From positions 1-64,000 of the forward strand of contig CAVPMU010000013.1 in assembly GCA_963706535.1 (NCBI GenBank): DNA of 64,000 nt, in the 5' to 3' direction. Shown here piece after piece: positions 9,167 to 19,477 of this stretch. Each line of letters begins with the position of its first letter. Position 1 is the stretch's first letter. The translations under genes were made by a program, and so were the position numbers. Source of the DNA: RPQJ01 sp963706535. Lineage in GTDB: Bacteria > Pseudomonadota > Gammaproteobacteria > Steroidobacterales > Steroidobacteraceae. The notes beneath the pieces were generated by a model, which had not been told where the DNA came from, ran no database searches, and saw only the letters and a list, made by a program, of their open reading frames with translations.

Positions 9167-11441
9167 GTGGTCCAGGTCGCGGCGGGAATGCTGGCGGGCA
9201 TCTGCGCGCTGCTGCTGCTTCCCGCATTGCCGGGGTCGGGCGCGGTGGCGCTCGCCTGCGCGGGTGCGACGGCGCTTGCACTCCTGACGCGGCGCCCGGC
9301 TTTCCTCGCCTGCGCGATCGGCTTCGCGCTCGGCTGGTGGGATGCGGGCGCGAGGCTTGCCGACCGTCTCGACCCGGCGCTCGAGGGACCGACGCTCACG
9401 ATCCGCGGCACGGTGGCCTCGGTTCCACAGATCCGCGCCGACGGTGTGCGCTTCCGATTCGCGACCGTGCCGCAGGCCGGGCTGCCGGCCCTGGTCGAGC
9501 TCACCTGGTACGAAGCGGAGTGGGTGCCACGCCCGGCCGAACGTCTCGTACTCGAGGTGCGGCTGCGGCGGCCACGCGGGTTCGCGAACCCGGGTGCAAG
9601 CACCTACGAGGCGCGCATGCTGCGCGACGGCATCGGCGCCACCGGCTACCTGCGCGGGGCGATCAGCGAGGGACGCGACGTTCGTGACGTGCTCGGCCGA
9701 CCGGTGCTGGCGGCGCGCGGCGCGGCCTACGATGCGATCCGTGCGGCACTGGGCACGCGTCCCGCGACCGGCATCGTCGCGGGCCTGTCGGTCGGACTGC
9801 AGGATGCGCTCGGCACGGAGCAGTGGCGCGAGCTCGCCCGCAGCGGCACCAGCCACCTGATGGCGATCTCGGGCATGCACGTCGGCATGCTCGCCGTGAT
9901 CGCGGCCTGGTTCGCCGCTCGCGTGCAGCGCTGGCGGCAGCGGCGTGGCGTGCTCGGCGCGAGTCGCGACGCCGCGGTGATCGCAGGCTCGCTCACGGCC
10001 CTGGGCTATGCGGCAGTGGCCGGATGGTCCGTGCCGACGCAGCGCACGGTGATCATGATCTCGGTCGTCGCGGTCGCGCTCAGGCTGCGGCGGCGACTCG
10101 GCGCGGCCGATGCGCTGGCGCTCGGTGCGATCGCCGTGCTGCTGCTCGAGCCGCTCGCACCGCTCGCGGTCGGCTTCTGGCTCTCCTTCGGCGCCGTTGC
10201 CGCCATCCTCCTGGTGTGCATCGGGCAACTGTCGCGACCGGGCATCCTGCGCGGCTTCACCCAGGCGCAGCTCGCCGTGAGCGTGGGCCTCGTGCCGATC
10301 CTCGTCGGCTGCTTCGGCAGCCTGTCGCTGGTCTCGGCACTCGTGAACGTCGTTGCCATCCCGCTGTACACGGTCGTCGTCGTGCCAGCCGTACTGATCG
10401 CGACGGCACTCGTGCTGCTCGTGCCGCCCGTCGGTGCGGCGACGCTCGGCGCCGTCGCGTGGCTGATCGAGACGACGTGGCCGGTGATCGCGGTCCCGGC
10501 CTCATGGAGCGTCGCGACGTGGGGCATGGCCGGCCTGCCACTGCTCGGCTGGTGCGTGCTGGTGACGGGCGCGATCGCCGCGCTGCTGCCGCTGCCGGGT
10601 CCGGGCAGGCTCGCCGGCGCGCTGATCGTGGTCGCGCTCGGGTGGTGGCGCGCAGAGGCGCCGGAGGAGGGCGCCCTGCACTTCGCAATGCTCGACGTGG
10701 GCCAGGGCCTCGCGGCGGTGATCGAGACCCGTCGTCACGTGCTGGTGTACGACACGGGCCCGGCCTTCCGCAGCGGCAGCGACGCCGGCGCGCTGGCGGT
10801 CGAGCCCTACCTGCGCCACCGTGGCGTGCGTCGCATCGACATGCTGGTCGCGAGCCACGACGACAACGACCACGCGGGCGGCGCAGGGACAGTGGCAAAC
10901 CTCGTTCCCGTCGTGCGTCGCGTGGCGAGCGGACGCGCGCTCGACGCACTGGGGACCGTGGAGCGCTGCCGCGCAGGGGATTCGTGGACCTGGGACGGCG
11001 TCCGCTTCGACTGGCTGCACCCGGGCCCCGAGCTTCTGCCGAAGGACAACGATCGCTCGTGCGTCCTCAGGGTGCGTGCGGGGCCGCACGTGTTGCTGCT
11101 GCCGGGGGACGTTCGAGCGTGCGGCGGAAGCCGAGATTCTCGCGCGTGGCGGCACCGGCCCGGTCGACGTGCTGCTCGTGCCGCATCACGGCAGCCGCAG
11201 TTCGTCGAGCGAGCCGTTCGTCGCCGCAACGCGTCCAGCCTGGGCCCTGGTTGCGGCCGGTCATCGCAATCGCTGGGGCTTTCCCGTGGTGCAGGTGGTC
11301 GAGCGCTGGCAGGACGCGGGCGCGAACCTGCTCGTGTCAGCCAGCTCCGGAGCGGTCGAGTTCGACGTGCATCCCGATCGTCCGCTCGCGACCCCGAGGC
11401 AATGGCGCATCGTGCACGGGCGATTCTGGCAGGACCCCTGA
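9167..11441 (+). CDS. comEC: DNA internalisation protein ComEC/Rec2, single-base frameshift
   Basis: ComEC forms the inner-membrane channel for single-stranded DNA during natural transformation. Residues 1-190 hold two membrane segments and the DUF4131/OB-type domain, residues 210-490 the multi-spanning Competence domain (GTSHLMAISGMHVGMLA), and from about 508 a metallo-beta-lactamase domain (LDVGQGLAAVIE, ASHDDNDHAGG, later VPHHGSRSSS). The frame breaks after HVLLLPGD at 11108-11117. Deleting one T gives LLLPGDVERAAEAEIL and continues to a stop at 11441, giving 757 residues, normal for the family. Read as printed, the last 140 residues are unrelated low-complexity sequence. The GTG at 9167 is the chosen start; ATG 9188 is an alternative. 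Heads the exbB-exbD-msbA-lpxK operon, as in pseudomonads. Confidence 0.88.
11108..11117 (+). other. Frameshift site GACGTTCGAG in comEC
   Basis: The 10-mer is in the coding orientation. As GACGTCGAG it would encode D-V-E in the conserved LPGDVER stretch of ComEC. Confidence 0.8.
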
Positions 11442-11514
11442 GGCGCCCCGTGTGCGGCCCCGCCGGGCATCAAGTATCATCCGCGGGCGTTTACGGCAGG
11501 GACACCGCCCCGAC

Positions 11515-12156
11515 ATGTTCGAAATCGTGAAGGCCGGCGGCATCGTGATGGTGCCGATCATCCTGTGCTCGATCCTGGCCGTCGCCATCATCCTCGAGAG
11601 GTTGTGGACACTGCGCGAACAGCGCGTCGTGCCCGCGGAACTCACCGACAAGGTGTGGCAGTGGGTGGAGAACCGGGCGCTGTCCGACAAGCAGATCCTC
11701 GCGCTGCAGCAGCACTCACCGCTCGGGCGCGTGCTGGCGGCGGGGCTCGCGAACCGCCACCGTGACCGGGCCGTGATGATCGGCGCGATCGAGGACGCGG
11801 GCCGGCACGTCGTGCACGACCTCGAGCGCTTCCTCAACATGCTCGGCACCATCGCCGCGATCTCGCCGCTGCTCGGCCTGCTCGGCACGGTCACGGGCAT
11901 GATCCGCACCTTCAAGGCGATCACCGTGGCGGGTGTCGGCAATCCGGCCGCGATGGCGGGCGGCATCGCCGAGGCGCTGATCACCACGGCCGCCGGGCTG
12001 CTGGTGGCGATCCCGGCGCTGGTGGCCTACCGCTACCTGCGCGGGCTCGTCGACGCGCACGTGATCCAGATGGAGAAGGAATCGATCAAGCTGGTGCAGG
12101 CGATCGACCGCAGCACCGGCACGCGACCGCTCGCGGCCGAGGAAATCGCGGCGTGA
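11515..12156 (+). CDS. exbB: MotA/TolQ/ExbB proton channel protein
   Basis: A 213-residue inner-membrane subunit of a proton-driven motor. An N-terminal membrane segment (VPIILCSILAVAIILERL) is followed by a cytoplasmic loop and two more segments in the conserved part (LLGLLGTVTGMIRTFKAI and GGIAEALITTAAGLLVAIPALVAYRYL). The ATG at 11515 begins MFEIVKAGGI. It overlaps exbD by four bases (GTGA). Position between comEC and msbA/lpxK is the same as in Pseudomonas-like genomes. It energises an outer-membrane process; the partner TonB- or TolA-like protein is not in this window. Confidence 0.9.
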   Translation: MFEIVKAGGIVMVPIILCSILAVAIILERLWTLREQRVVPAELTDKVWQWVENRALSDKQILALQQHSPLGRVLAAGLANRHRDRAVMIGAIEDAGRHVVHDLERFLNMLGTIAAISPLLGLLGTVTGMIRTFKAITVAGVGNPAAMAGGIAEALITTAAGLLVAIPALVAYRYLRGLVDAHVIQMEKESIKLVQAIDRSTGTRPLAAEEIAA

Positions 12157-12581
12157 GGTTCCAGCCGCGGCGCAGCGAGGAACCCGACCTCAACATGACG
12201 TCGCTGATCGACGTCGTGCTGCTGCTGCTGATCTTCTTCATGCTCTCGACGCGTTTCATCGACGAAGGCCGCCTGCGGATCCGCCTGCCGGAAGCGGGGA
12301 TCGAGCCGGACGCGGTGTCCGTGCGCGACGCCGTCGAGATCGCCGTGACCGCCGAGGGCGGCTATCGCGTCAACGGGCGTCCGCTCATCAACAACAGCCC
12401 GGACACGCTGGCCGTGGCGATCGGCCGCGCCGCCGAGGGCAACCGCGCCATTCCCGTCACCATCCGCGCCGACGCGCGCGCCATGCACCAGTCCGTGGTC
12501 ACGGCCATGGACGTGGCGGGCCGGCTGGGCTACCGGCAGATCAACATCGCCACGGTCAACGATGGCGCGCAAGCACGGTAA
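12153..12581 (+). CDS. exbD: ExbD/TolR-type motor stator protein
   Basis: A 142-residue partner of ExbB. It has a short cytoplasmic N-terminus, one membrane segment with the essential proton-carrying aspartate (NMTSLIDVVLLLLIFFMLST), and a periplasmic TolR-like domain with the usual repeat of beta-strands (IAVTAEGGYRVNG, VTIRADARA). Starts with GTG overlapping the exbB stop and overlaps the msbA start by 20 bases, so all three genes are probably one transcript. Confidence 0.9.
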   Translation: MRFQPRRSEEPDLNMTSLIDVVLLLLIFFMLSTRFIDEGRLRIRLPEAGIEPDAVSVRDAVEIAVTAEGGYRVNGRPLINNSPDTLAVAIGRAAEGNRAIPVTIRADARAMHQSVVTAMDVAGRLGYRQINIATVNDGAQAR

Positions 12582-14331
12582 GCCGCGCGACGGGCTGACG
12601 ATGCCGCCGGGGGCGTTGTCGACCTATCGGCGACTGCTCGGCTACCTCCGCCCGCACAAGGCCATGTTCGGCGTCGGCGTCCTCGGCATGACCATCTTCG
12701 CCGCCACCGACGCGGGCTGGGCGGCGTTCGTGAAGATCTTCCTCGACGGCACCTTCGTCGAGAAGGACCCGCGCATGGTCTGGCTGGTGCCGGTGGCGCT
12801 GGTCGCGCTCTTCCTGCTGCGCGGCGTCGGCGATTTCATGCAGACCTATTGCCCCGGCTTCGTCGGCCGCAGGATCGTCAAGACGCTGCGGGCGGAGATC
12901 TTCGATCGCTACCTCAACCTGCCGGTGTCGTATTTCGACCAGCAGGCGACCGGCATGCTGCTCTCGCGCCTCACCTACAACACCGAGCAGGTCGCGCAGG
13001 CCGCCACCGATTCGATCACGGTGTTCATCCGCGACAGCCTGACGATCCTCGGACTGATCGGCTACCTGCTGTACCTCAACCCGAAGCTCACCCTCATCAG
13101 CCTGATCGTCGGACCGCTGATCGCGGTGCTGATCCGGCGCATCAACGCGCTGTTCCGTCGCTACAGCCGGCGTATCCAGGCCTCGATGGGCGACGTCACG
13201 CGCGTCGCCAAGGAGGCGATCGAGGCCCCGCGCGTGGTGCGGGTCTTCAATGCGCAGAAGTACGAGGCGGCGATGTTCGAGGAGGTGATCGAACACAACC
13301 GCCGCTCGCACATGAAGCTGATGTTCACCAAGGGCCTGAGCAACCCGATCGTGCAGGCGATCGCCGCGAGCGGGCTCGCGGCGGTGCTCTACCTCGCCAC
13401 CGTCGAGGCGATCGAGGGCAGGATGACCGTCGGCGAGTTCACTTCGTTCATCGCAGCCTTGATGCTCATCACCGCGCCGCTCAGGCGACTGGTGAACGTG
13501 GCGGGCCCGCTGCAGCAGGGCATTGCGGCGGCGCAGAGCATCTTCGAGGTGCTCGATACGCCGCCCGAGCCCGCAGGCGGCACGCGCCGGATCGAGCGCG
13601 CCCGTGGCGAGGTCGAGTATCGCGAGGCCCGGTTCCGCTACCCGACCGGCGCCGAGGACGTGCTCCACGGCATCAGCTTCGCGGTGCGCCCGGGCGAGAC
13701 CTGCGCGATCGTGGGCCGCTCGGGCAGCGGCAAGTCCACCATCGTGAACCTGCTGCCACGCTTCTACGACGTGACCGGCGGCAGCGTGCTGCTCGACGGC
13801 CACGACGTACGGGAGTATCCGCTCGAGAACCTGCGCTCCCAGGTGAGCCTGGTGAGCCAGGACGTGGTGCTCTTCAACGACACGATCCGCAGCAACATCG
13901 CCTTCGGCCACCCGGCCACCGCCGGGGAGATCGACGCCGCCGCGCGTTCTGCGCGCGTCACGGAGTTCACCGACCAGTTGCCACAGGGTCTCGATACCAT
14001 CGTCGGCGACCGCGGGGCGTTGCTCTCGGGCGGGCAGCGCCAGCGCATCGCCATCGCACGGGCGCTGCTGCGCAACACGCCGATCCTGATCCTCGACGAG
14101 GCGACCTCCGCGCTCGACAGCGAGCTCGAGCGCCAGATCCAGGAACAGCTCGAGGCGCTGATGCAGGACCGCACCACGCTCGTGATCGCGCACCGGCTCT
14201 CCACCGTCGAGAAGGCCGACCGCATCCTGGTGATGGACGGCGGGCGACTGATCGAGACCGGCACCCACGAGGAACTCCTGGCCGCGAACGGCCAGTATGC
14301 GGTGCTCTACCGCATGCAGTTCAGCGAATGA
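12562..14331 (+). CDS. msbA: Lipid A export ABC transporter MsbA
   Basis: A 589-residue half-transporter that flips lipid A-core across the inner membrane using ATP. Residues 20-330 form the six-helix type I exporter domain; the nucleotide-binding domain has Walker A GRSGSGKST (about 383), signature LLSGGQRQRIAIARAL (about 487), Walker B ILILDEATSALD and the switch histidine in VIAHRLSTVE. Starts at ATG 12562 inside the end of exbD and overlaps lpxK by four bases (ATGA), matching the msbA-lpxK coupling known in gammaproteobacteria. Confidence 0.95.
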   Translation: MARKHGKPRDGLTMPPGALSTYRRLLGYLRPHKAMFGVGVLGMTIFAATDAGWAAFVKIFLDGTFVEKDPRMVWLVPVALVALFLLRGVGDFMQTYCPGFVGRRIVKTLRAEIFDRYLNLPVSYFDQQATGMLLSRLTYNTEQVAQAATDSITVFIRDSLTILGLIGYLLYLNPKLTLISLIVGPLIAVLIRRINALFRRYSRRIQASMGDVTRVAKEAIEAPRVVRVFNAQKYEAAMFEEVIEHNRRSHMKLMFTKGLSNPIVQAIAASGLAAVLYLATVEAIEGRMTVGEFTSFIAALMLITAPLRRLVNVAGPLQQGIAAAQSIFEVLDTPPEPAGGTRRIERARGEVEYREARFRYPTGAEDVLHGISFAVRPGETCAIVGRSGSGKSTIVNLLPRFYDVTGGSVLLDGHDVREYPLENLRSQVSLVSQDVVLFNDTIRSNIAFGHPATAGEIDAAARSARVTEFTDQLPQGLDTIVGDRGALLSGGQRQRIAIARALLRNTPILILDEATSALDSELERQIQEQLEALMQDRTTLVIAHRLSTVEKADRILVMDGGRLIETGTHEELLAANGQYAVLYRMQFSE

Positions 14332-15368
14332 GCGTGGACTCGCGCCTGCAACGACTCTGGTACGGACCGGCTTGGCTGAGCCTGCCACTGTGGCCGCTCG
14401 CGTGGCTGTTCCGGCTCGTGGTCGGCCTGCGTCACGGGCTCTACCGTCTCGGACTGCTGCGACGCGAGCGCGTCGACATTCCCGTGGTGGTGGTCGGCAA
14501 TGTCACGGTCGGCGGCACCGGCAAGACGCCGGTCGCAGCCTGGCTCGCGCGCCAGTTGACCTTGCGCGGCCACAAGGTCGGCGTGGTGCTGCGTGGCTAC
14601 GGCGGACGGCACTCGCGCCGCGTGCGCGTCGTGCCCGCCGACGCGGATGCGGCCGAGGTCGGGGACGAAGCGCTGCTGCATGCCCGTCGCGGGCCGCACG
14701 TCGTCGTGATCGGTGCGGACCGCGTCGCGGCCGCGCGTCTCGCGGCCAGCGAAGGCGCCGAGGTCGTGGTCTGCGATGACGGCTTGCAGCACCTGGCTCT
14801 CGCACGTGACTATGAGATCGCCGTGGTCGACGGCGCCCGTGGCCTCGGCAACCAGCAGTTGCTGCCCGCCGGACCGTTGCGTGAGCCTCCAGGCCGGCTG
14901 GAGAAAGTCGACGCGGTGGTGATCACGCAGCGCGGCGACGAGCAGGAGCCACGGGTCCATCCGCGCGGACCGTTCACGGCAGGCGCGCGCCTGCGCCTCG
15001 GCGAGGCGGTAAACCTCGTTTCCGGCGAACGCCGCCCGCTCGAGGCGTTCCGTGGCACGGGCGTCCATGCCGTGGCGGCGGTCGGCCATCCGGAGGCGTT
15101 CTTCAAGGGGCTCGAGGCCGCCGGGATCGAGGTTCGTCGGCACGCACTGCCGGACCACGCGAGGCTCGATCCTGCCGCCTTGCCATTCCCGGCGGGCGCA
15201 ACGGTCCTGATGACCGAGAAGGATGCCGTAAAATGCCGGCAGTATGCGCAGCCCGGCTGGTGGTTCGTGTCGCTCGACGTGGTGATCGAGCGCAGGAGCG
15301 CCGGCGAGTTGCTGGCCCTGGTCCTGGAGCGCACGGCACTGACCGGCGCGGGAGTCAAACTTGGATAG
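14328..15368 (+). CDS. lpxK: Tetraacyldisaccharide 4'-kinase LpxK
   Basis: Phosphorylates the 4' position of the lipid A disaccharide at the inner membrane. 346 residues, typical length. The N-terminal part (residues 15-45) is a hydrophobic membrane-associated helix; the P-loop is VVGNVTVGGTGKTP (about residue 60); VVLRGYGG and the DDGLQH motif (VVCDDGLQHLALARDYEIAVVD) follow, as does TEKDAVKC near the C-terminus. The ATG overlaps the msbA stop, and the stop overlaps the TTG start of the next gene by eight bases. Confidence 0.95.
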   Translation: MSVDSRLQRLWYGPAWLSLPLWPLAWLFRLVVGLRHGLYRLGLLRRERVDIPVVVVGNVTVGGTGKTPVAAWLARQLTLRGHKVGVVLRGYGGRHSRRVRVVPADADAAEVGDEALLHARRGPHVVVIGADRVAAARLAASEGAEVVVCDDGLQHLALARDYEIAVVDGARGLGNQQLLPAGPLREPPGRLEKVDAVVITQRGDEQEPRVHPRGPFTAGARLRLGEAVNLVSGERRPLEAFRGTGVHAVAAVGHPEAFFKGLEAAGIEVRRHALPDHARLDPAALPFPAGATVLMTEKDAVKCRQYAQPGWWFVSLDVVIERRSAGELLALVLERTALTGAGVKLG

Positions 15369-15549
15369 CAAGCTGCTCGACATACTGGCCTGCCCGAACT
15401 GCAAGGGCCCGCTGCAGTGGCACAAGGAAGTCCCGTGCCTCGTCTGCCGTGCGGACCGACTCGCATTCCCGGTGCGCGACGACATCCCCGTGATGCTGGA
15501 GGAGGAGGCGCGCAAGCTCGCCTCGGACGACCCGCTGCTGAAGGACTGA
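15361..15549 (+). CDS. Trm112 family protein
   Basis: A 62-residue protein of the YcaR/Trm112 family. It has one CPNC pair (LLDILACPNCKGPL) and LVCRADRLAFPVRDDIPVMLEEEARKL, the classic pattern of this family, which in other lineages activates methyltransferases; in bacteria the partner is uncertain. The start is TTG at 15361, needed to produce the conserved MDxKLLDIL N-terminus and overlapping the lpxK stop. Only part of a zinc knuckle is visible: the second CxxC is reduced to a single cysteine. The lpxK-ycaR-kdsB order is conserved in gammaproteobacteria. Confidence 0.9.
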   Translation: MDSKLLDILACPNCKGPLQWHKEVPCLVCRADRLAFPVRDDIPVMLEEEARKLASDDPLLKD

Positions 15550-15551
15550 GC

Positions 15552-16343
<792 letters not shown>

Positions 16344-16346
16344 CGA

Positions 16347-16664
16347 ATGAACGAGGTACTGCTGAGCGCGTTCGGACTGACGATCACGCCGTGGAAGCTG
16401 ATCGGTTACCTCGGCGTGGGGCTGTTCGCGGGCCGCTGGTTCGTCCAGCTGTATTACTCGCGCAAGTTGCAGCGGCCCGTGGTGCCGACGGTGTTCTGGA
16501 TCATGAGCATCTCGGGCAGCCTGCTGCTGCTCTCCTATTTCATCTTCGGCAAGAACGACTCGGTCGGGATCCTCTCGAACCTGTTCCCGGCCGGCGTCGC
16601 GGGCTACAACCTGTACCTCGACATCCGCCACAAGCGCAGCCGCCGGGAGCAGGCCGCTACCTGA
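16347..16664 (+). CDS. LAB_N domain membrane protein
   Basis: A 105-residue integral membrane protein with about three hydrophobic segments, matching the lipid A biosynthesis N-terminal (LAB_N) domain by its WKLIGYLGVGLFAGRWFVQ start, QLYYSRKLQRPVVPTVFWIMSI middle and FPAGVAGYNLYLDIRHKRS end. Such proteins occur alone or fused to glycosyltransferases and are linked to envelope lipid or sugar modification, but the reaction is unknown. Spacing of three bases after kdsB makes it the last gene of the operon. It overlaps the convergent rluF by eight bases. Confidence 0.85.
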   Translation: MNEVLLSAFGLTITPWKLIGYLGVGLFAGRWFVQLYYSRKLQRPVVPTVFWIMSISGSLLLLSYFIFGKNDSVGILSNLFPAGVAGYNLYLDIRHKRSRREQAAT

Positions 16665-17364
16665 GTGTCAGCGTACGTCGAGTTGCGGGCAGCAACCCCC
16701 GCAGCTCCGCGGGCGTGAGTTCACGCCACTTGCCGATGGGAAGCGCTCCGAGGTGCACGTGCATGATGCGCACGCGCTGCAGGCGACGCACCGTATAGCC
16801 GAAGTGCTCGCACATCCTGCGGATCTGCCGGTTGAGACCCTGCGTGAGGACGATGCGGAAGGTGTTCTTCCCCACCTGCGTCAGCCTGCAGGGATTGGTG
16901 ACCGTGTCGAGGATCGGCACGCCGCGGGCCATGCCGGCGAGGAACTCCGGCGTGAGCGGCCGGTCGACGGCGACGATGTACTCCTTCTCGTGCTCATTCT
17001 CGGCGCGCAGGATGGTGTTGACGATGTCGCCGTCATTGGTGAGCAGGATCAGGCCCTCGGAGTCCTTGTCGAGCCGGCCGATGGGGAAGACGCGCTCGCG
17101 GTGGCCGACGAAGTCGACGATGTTGCCCGGGACGTTGCGATCGGTGGTGCACTCGATCCCAATGGGCTTGTTGAGCGCGAGATAGATGCGCTTCGGCTTC
17201 GGGCGCAGCGGTTGGCCGTCGAGGCGGACGTTGTCGCCCTCGTCGACCTGCGTCCCGAGCACGGCCCTCGTACCGTTCACGGTGACGCGTCCGGCCTCGA
17301 TCCACTGGTCCGCCTCGCGCCGCGAGCAGGCGCCGGTCTCGCTCATGAACTTGTTGAGTCGCAT
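16657..17364 (-). CDS. rluF: 23S rRNA pseudouridine synthase, RluF type
   Basis: Converts a specific uridine of 23S rRNA (U2604 in E. coli) to pseudouridine. 235 residues from the ATG at 17364 (MRLNKFMSETGACSRREADQ). Residues 1-60 form the S4 RNA-binding domain; the catalytic aspartate lies in PIGRLDKDSEGLILLTNDGD; the C-terminal part contains GLNRQIRRMCEHFGYTVRRLQRVRI. The longer upstream frame has no homology and is ignored. Assignment to RluF rather than RluB/RluE/RsuA rests on overall resemblance. Confidence 0.85.
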   Translation of the reverse strand: MRLNKFMSETGACSRREADQWIEAGRVTVNGTRAVLGTQVDEGDNVRLDGQPLRPKPKRIYLALNKPIGIECTTDRNVPGNIVDFVGHRERVFPIGRLDKDSEGLILLTNDGDIVNTILRAENEHEKEYIVAVDRPLTPEFLAGMARGVPILDTVTNPCRLTQVGKNTFRIVLTQGLNRQIRRMCEHFGYTVRRLQRVRIMHVHLGALPIGKWRELTPAELRGLLPATRRTLTLR

Positions 17365-17375
17365 TGCGGGCGTGC

Positions 17376-17747
17376 TCAGCCGCCCGCGCGCTTGACCGTG
17401 TAGCCGAGCTTCGTCAGTTCCGCGACCAGCGTGTCGCGGTGGTCGCCCTGGATCTCGATCACGCCCTCGTGGACGGTGCCGCCGGAGCCGCAGCGCTTCT
17501 TCAGGCGTGTCGCGAGTTCGTCGAGGGCATCTTCGGCAAGTGGCACCCCGGTGATCACGGTGACGCCCTTGCCCTTGCGACCCTTGGTCTCGCGGCCGAT
17601 GCGCACGACGCCGTCGCTTTTCCCTGGCGCCTGCGTTTGCGGCTGGGCTGGCTTGCTGCGCCTGCAGCGGCAGTCGGCGAGCGGGCGTGCGCACTCCGGG
17701 CAGAGGCGGCCCTGGCCGGTGGAATGGACGATCCTGGAGTTCGACAT
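17376..17747 (-). CDS. yciH: SUI1-domain translation factor YciH
   Basis: A 123-residue homologue of eukaryotic eIF1. The N-terminus has a small cysteine cluster (LCPECARPLADCRCRRS), followed by a basic, Pro/Gln-rich linker and the SUI1 domain (GRETKGRKGKGVTVITGVPL, LKKRCGSGGTVHEGVIEIQGDH, LTKLGYTVKRAGG). It probably influences start-codon fidelity. The ATG at 17747 is chosen because the family begins just ahead of the cysteine cluster. Lies upstream of rluF on the same strand, 11 bases apart, probably co-transcribed. Confidence 0.9.
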   Translation of the reverse strand: MSNSRIVHSTGQGRLCPECARPLADCRCRRSKPAQPQTQAPGKSDGVVRIGRETKGRKGKGVTVITGVPLAEDALDELATRLKKRCGSGGTVHEGVIEIQGDHRDTLVAELTKLGYTVKRAGG

Positions 17748-17921
17748 GGTCGGATGAAGGTGGGTGGCGTTGCCGCCGAAACGTAGTTTCGCATCCCGGG
17801 CGAACGTTGGTCCAACGGGCGCTGCTCCGCACTGCCTGAGTCGCGCTGGTTGACCCCGATTTTGACGCATGCTCTATTTGAGCCTCGTCTCGAGAGAACG
17901 CCGGCATCACCGAGGGCGAGC

Positions 17922-18511
17922 ATGCTCACGTCTCTGCCGCTGCTGGTCTGTATCGGCGCCGGCCTGATCGGCGGCGTGTTCTTTGCGTTCTCCAGCTTCG
18001 TCATGAAGGCGCTGGCCGAACTCCCGGCTGCTCATGGCATCGCCGCGATGCAGCGAATCAACGTGGTCGTGCTCAATCCGCTTTTCCTCGGTGTGTTCAT
18101 CGGCACCGCGGTGCTGTCCGCCATGTGCGTCATCGCCGGGTTCTTTCCCTGGGGTACGGGTCGGTCGCTCCTGCTGCTCACGGCCGGCGTGATCTACCTC
18201 CTTGGGTCCTTTGGCGTCACCGTGGCGTTCAGCGTGCCGCGCAACGAGCGTCTCGCCGGCATGGCGGCCGATACCATCCAGGCAAGGGAGTACTACCCGC
18301 TGGCCTCGTTCTGTCACAAGGTGCTCATCGCGCTGTACGAGAACGAAACCACGTTCGCGGCCGCGATGTGCCGGAGACCACCGTCGTCATCGAGTACCTC
18401 GATCGCTACTTTGCCGGGAGGCGCCCGTTGATCCCGGCCGGCTTCGACGAGGCGAGGCCTTACTTTCCGTACTACCCGTTCCATGCCGACATTCCGGAGC
18501 GGTTTTGCTGA
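17922..18511 (+). pseudogene. Deletion fusion of a DUF1772 membrane protein and a glutathione S-transferase fragment
   Basis: From ATG 17922, residues 1-110 are a DUF1772 (anthrone-oxygenase-like) membrane protein with four hydrophobic segments, ending abruptly at VPRNERLAGM where the family should continue. The same frame then enters sequence typical of a GST N-terminus (YYPLASFCHKVLIALYENETTF), and after a second break GST resumes in another frame (VPETTVVIEYLDRYF, PLIPAGFDEARPYF) until the stop at 18511. The GST part lacks the middle of its thioredoxin domain and the whole C-terminal domain. This looks like two or more deletions joining remnants of two genes. No activity is expected from the GST part. 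Confidence 0.7.
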
Positions 18512-18556
18512 GTGCGCTGAGCCTCGGGCGTCTCGGGTGGTCCCCGGGGAGATGAC

Positions 18557-19411
18557 ATGTCGCGCGCACGCATGATCGCCTTGACGTTGCTCGCCATGGT
18601 TGCATTTGCGTGCAATATCCTGCTGTGCCGTCTCGCACTGAAACACACTGCCATCGACGCGGCGAGCTTTACCACCATCCGGCTCGCCTCGGGCGCAGCG
18701 ATGCTCTGGCTGATCGTTCGGGTGAGTCACGGTGCGCCTGCCGGCAGGGGCAATTGGCCGTCGGCACTTGCGCTGTTCGTCTATGCGGCAGGTTTCTCGT
18801 TCGCGTACGTCAGCCTGCCGGTGGCTACGGGTGCGCTACTGCTCTTCGGCGCCGTCCAGGCAACGATGATCGCCCATGGGTTCCGTGCGGGCGAACGCCT
18901 GCGCCTGCCGCAGCTCGTCGGCGTGGCGCTGGCCTTCGGGGGATTGGTCGGCCTGCTGTCACCCGGACTTTCCGCGCCGCCTCTGGCTGGATCCCTGTTG
19001 ATGTTGAGCGCAGGGGTTGCCTGGGGCGTCTATTCCCTGCGCGGCAAGGGTACGGGCGATGCGACCAGGGTGACCGCCGGGAATTTCCTGCGCGCCGTTC
19101 CCATCGCGGCCGCATTGAGCGCGCTGTTGCTGGATCACGCCAGGCTGGATGGCGCCGGGGTGTGGTATGCGCTTGCGTCCGGCGCGCTTGCGTCCGGGGT
19201 GGGGTACGCCATCTGGTACACCGTACTGCCGGCGTTGCAGGCCACGAGCGCCGCAACGGTACAACTCTGCGTCCCAGTGCTGGCAGCCATCGGCGGCATC
19301 GTATTCCTCGATGAGTCGCTGACCCTGCGTCTGGTATTGTCGTCCGTGGCCGTACTCGGTGGAATCGCACTGGTGATCCTGGAGAAGAATGGCGGGGCGG
19401 GCGCCCGATAG
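18557..19411 (+). CDS. EamA/DMT family transporter
   Basis: A 284-residue inner-membrane protein with about ten hydrophobic segments arranged as two EamA repeats. It begins MSRARMIALTLLAMVAFACN, the second repeat starts near LAGSLLMLSAGVAWGVYSL, and the C-terminal helix pair carries FLDESLTLRLVLSSVAVLGGIALVI. Members export amino acids, nucleobases or drugs; substrate unknown. A GGGGAG ribosome-binding site lies just upstream of the ATG at 18557. It appears intact although it directly follows a decayed gene. Confidence 0.88.
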   Translation: MSRARMIALTLLAMVAFACNILLCRLALKHTAIDAASFTTIRLASGAAMLWLIVRVSHGAPAGRGNWPSALALFVYAAGFSFAYVSLPVATGALLLFGAVQATMIAHGFRAGERLRLPQLVGVALAFGGLVGLLSPGLSAPPLAGSLLMLSAGVAWGVYSLRGKGTGDATRVTAGNFLRAVPIAAALSALLLDHARLDGAGVWYALASGALASGVGYAIWYTVLPALQATSAATVQLCVPVLAAIGGIVFLDESLTLRLVLSSVAVLGGIALVILEKNGGAGAR

Positions 19412-19477
19412 GGCACGTGGGCGGAGAATGGCAATGGCGCCCGGATTCGTGTGTTGTGATGCAGAGGTCGTCGCGCA

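Noticed and set aside
8237..10228. Long minus-strand frame of 663 residues
   Set aside because: Arg/Ala/Pro/His-rich shadow of lolD and comEC; no family blocks. Similar shadows at 1921-3558, 12556-14388, 14307-16631, 24582-26795, 49061-50806 and 54954-56432 were dropped for the same reason.
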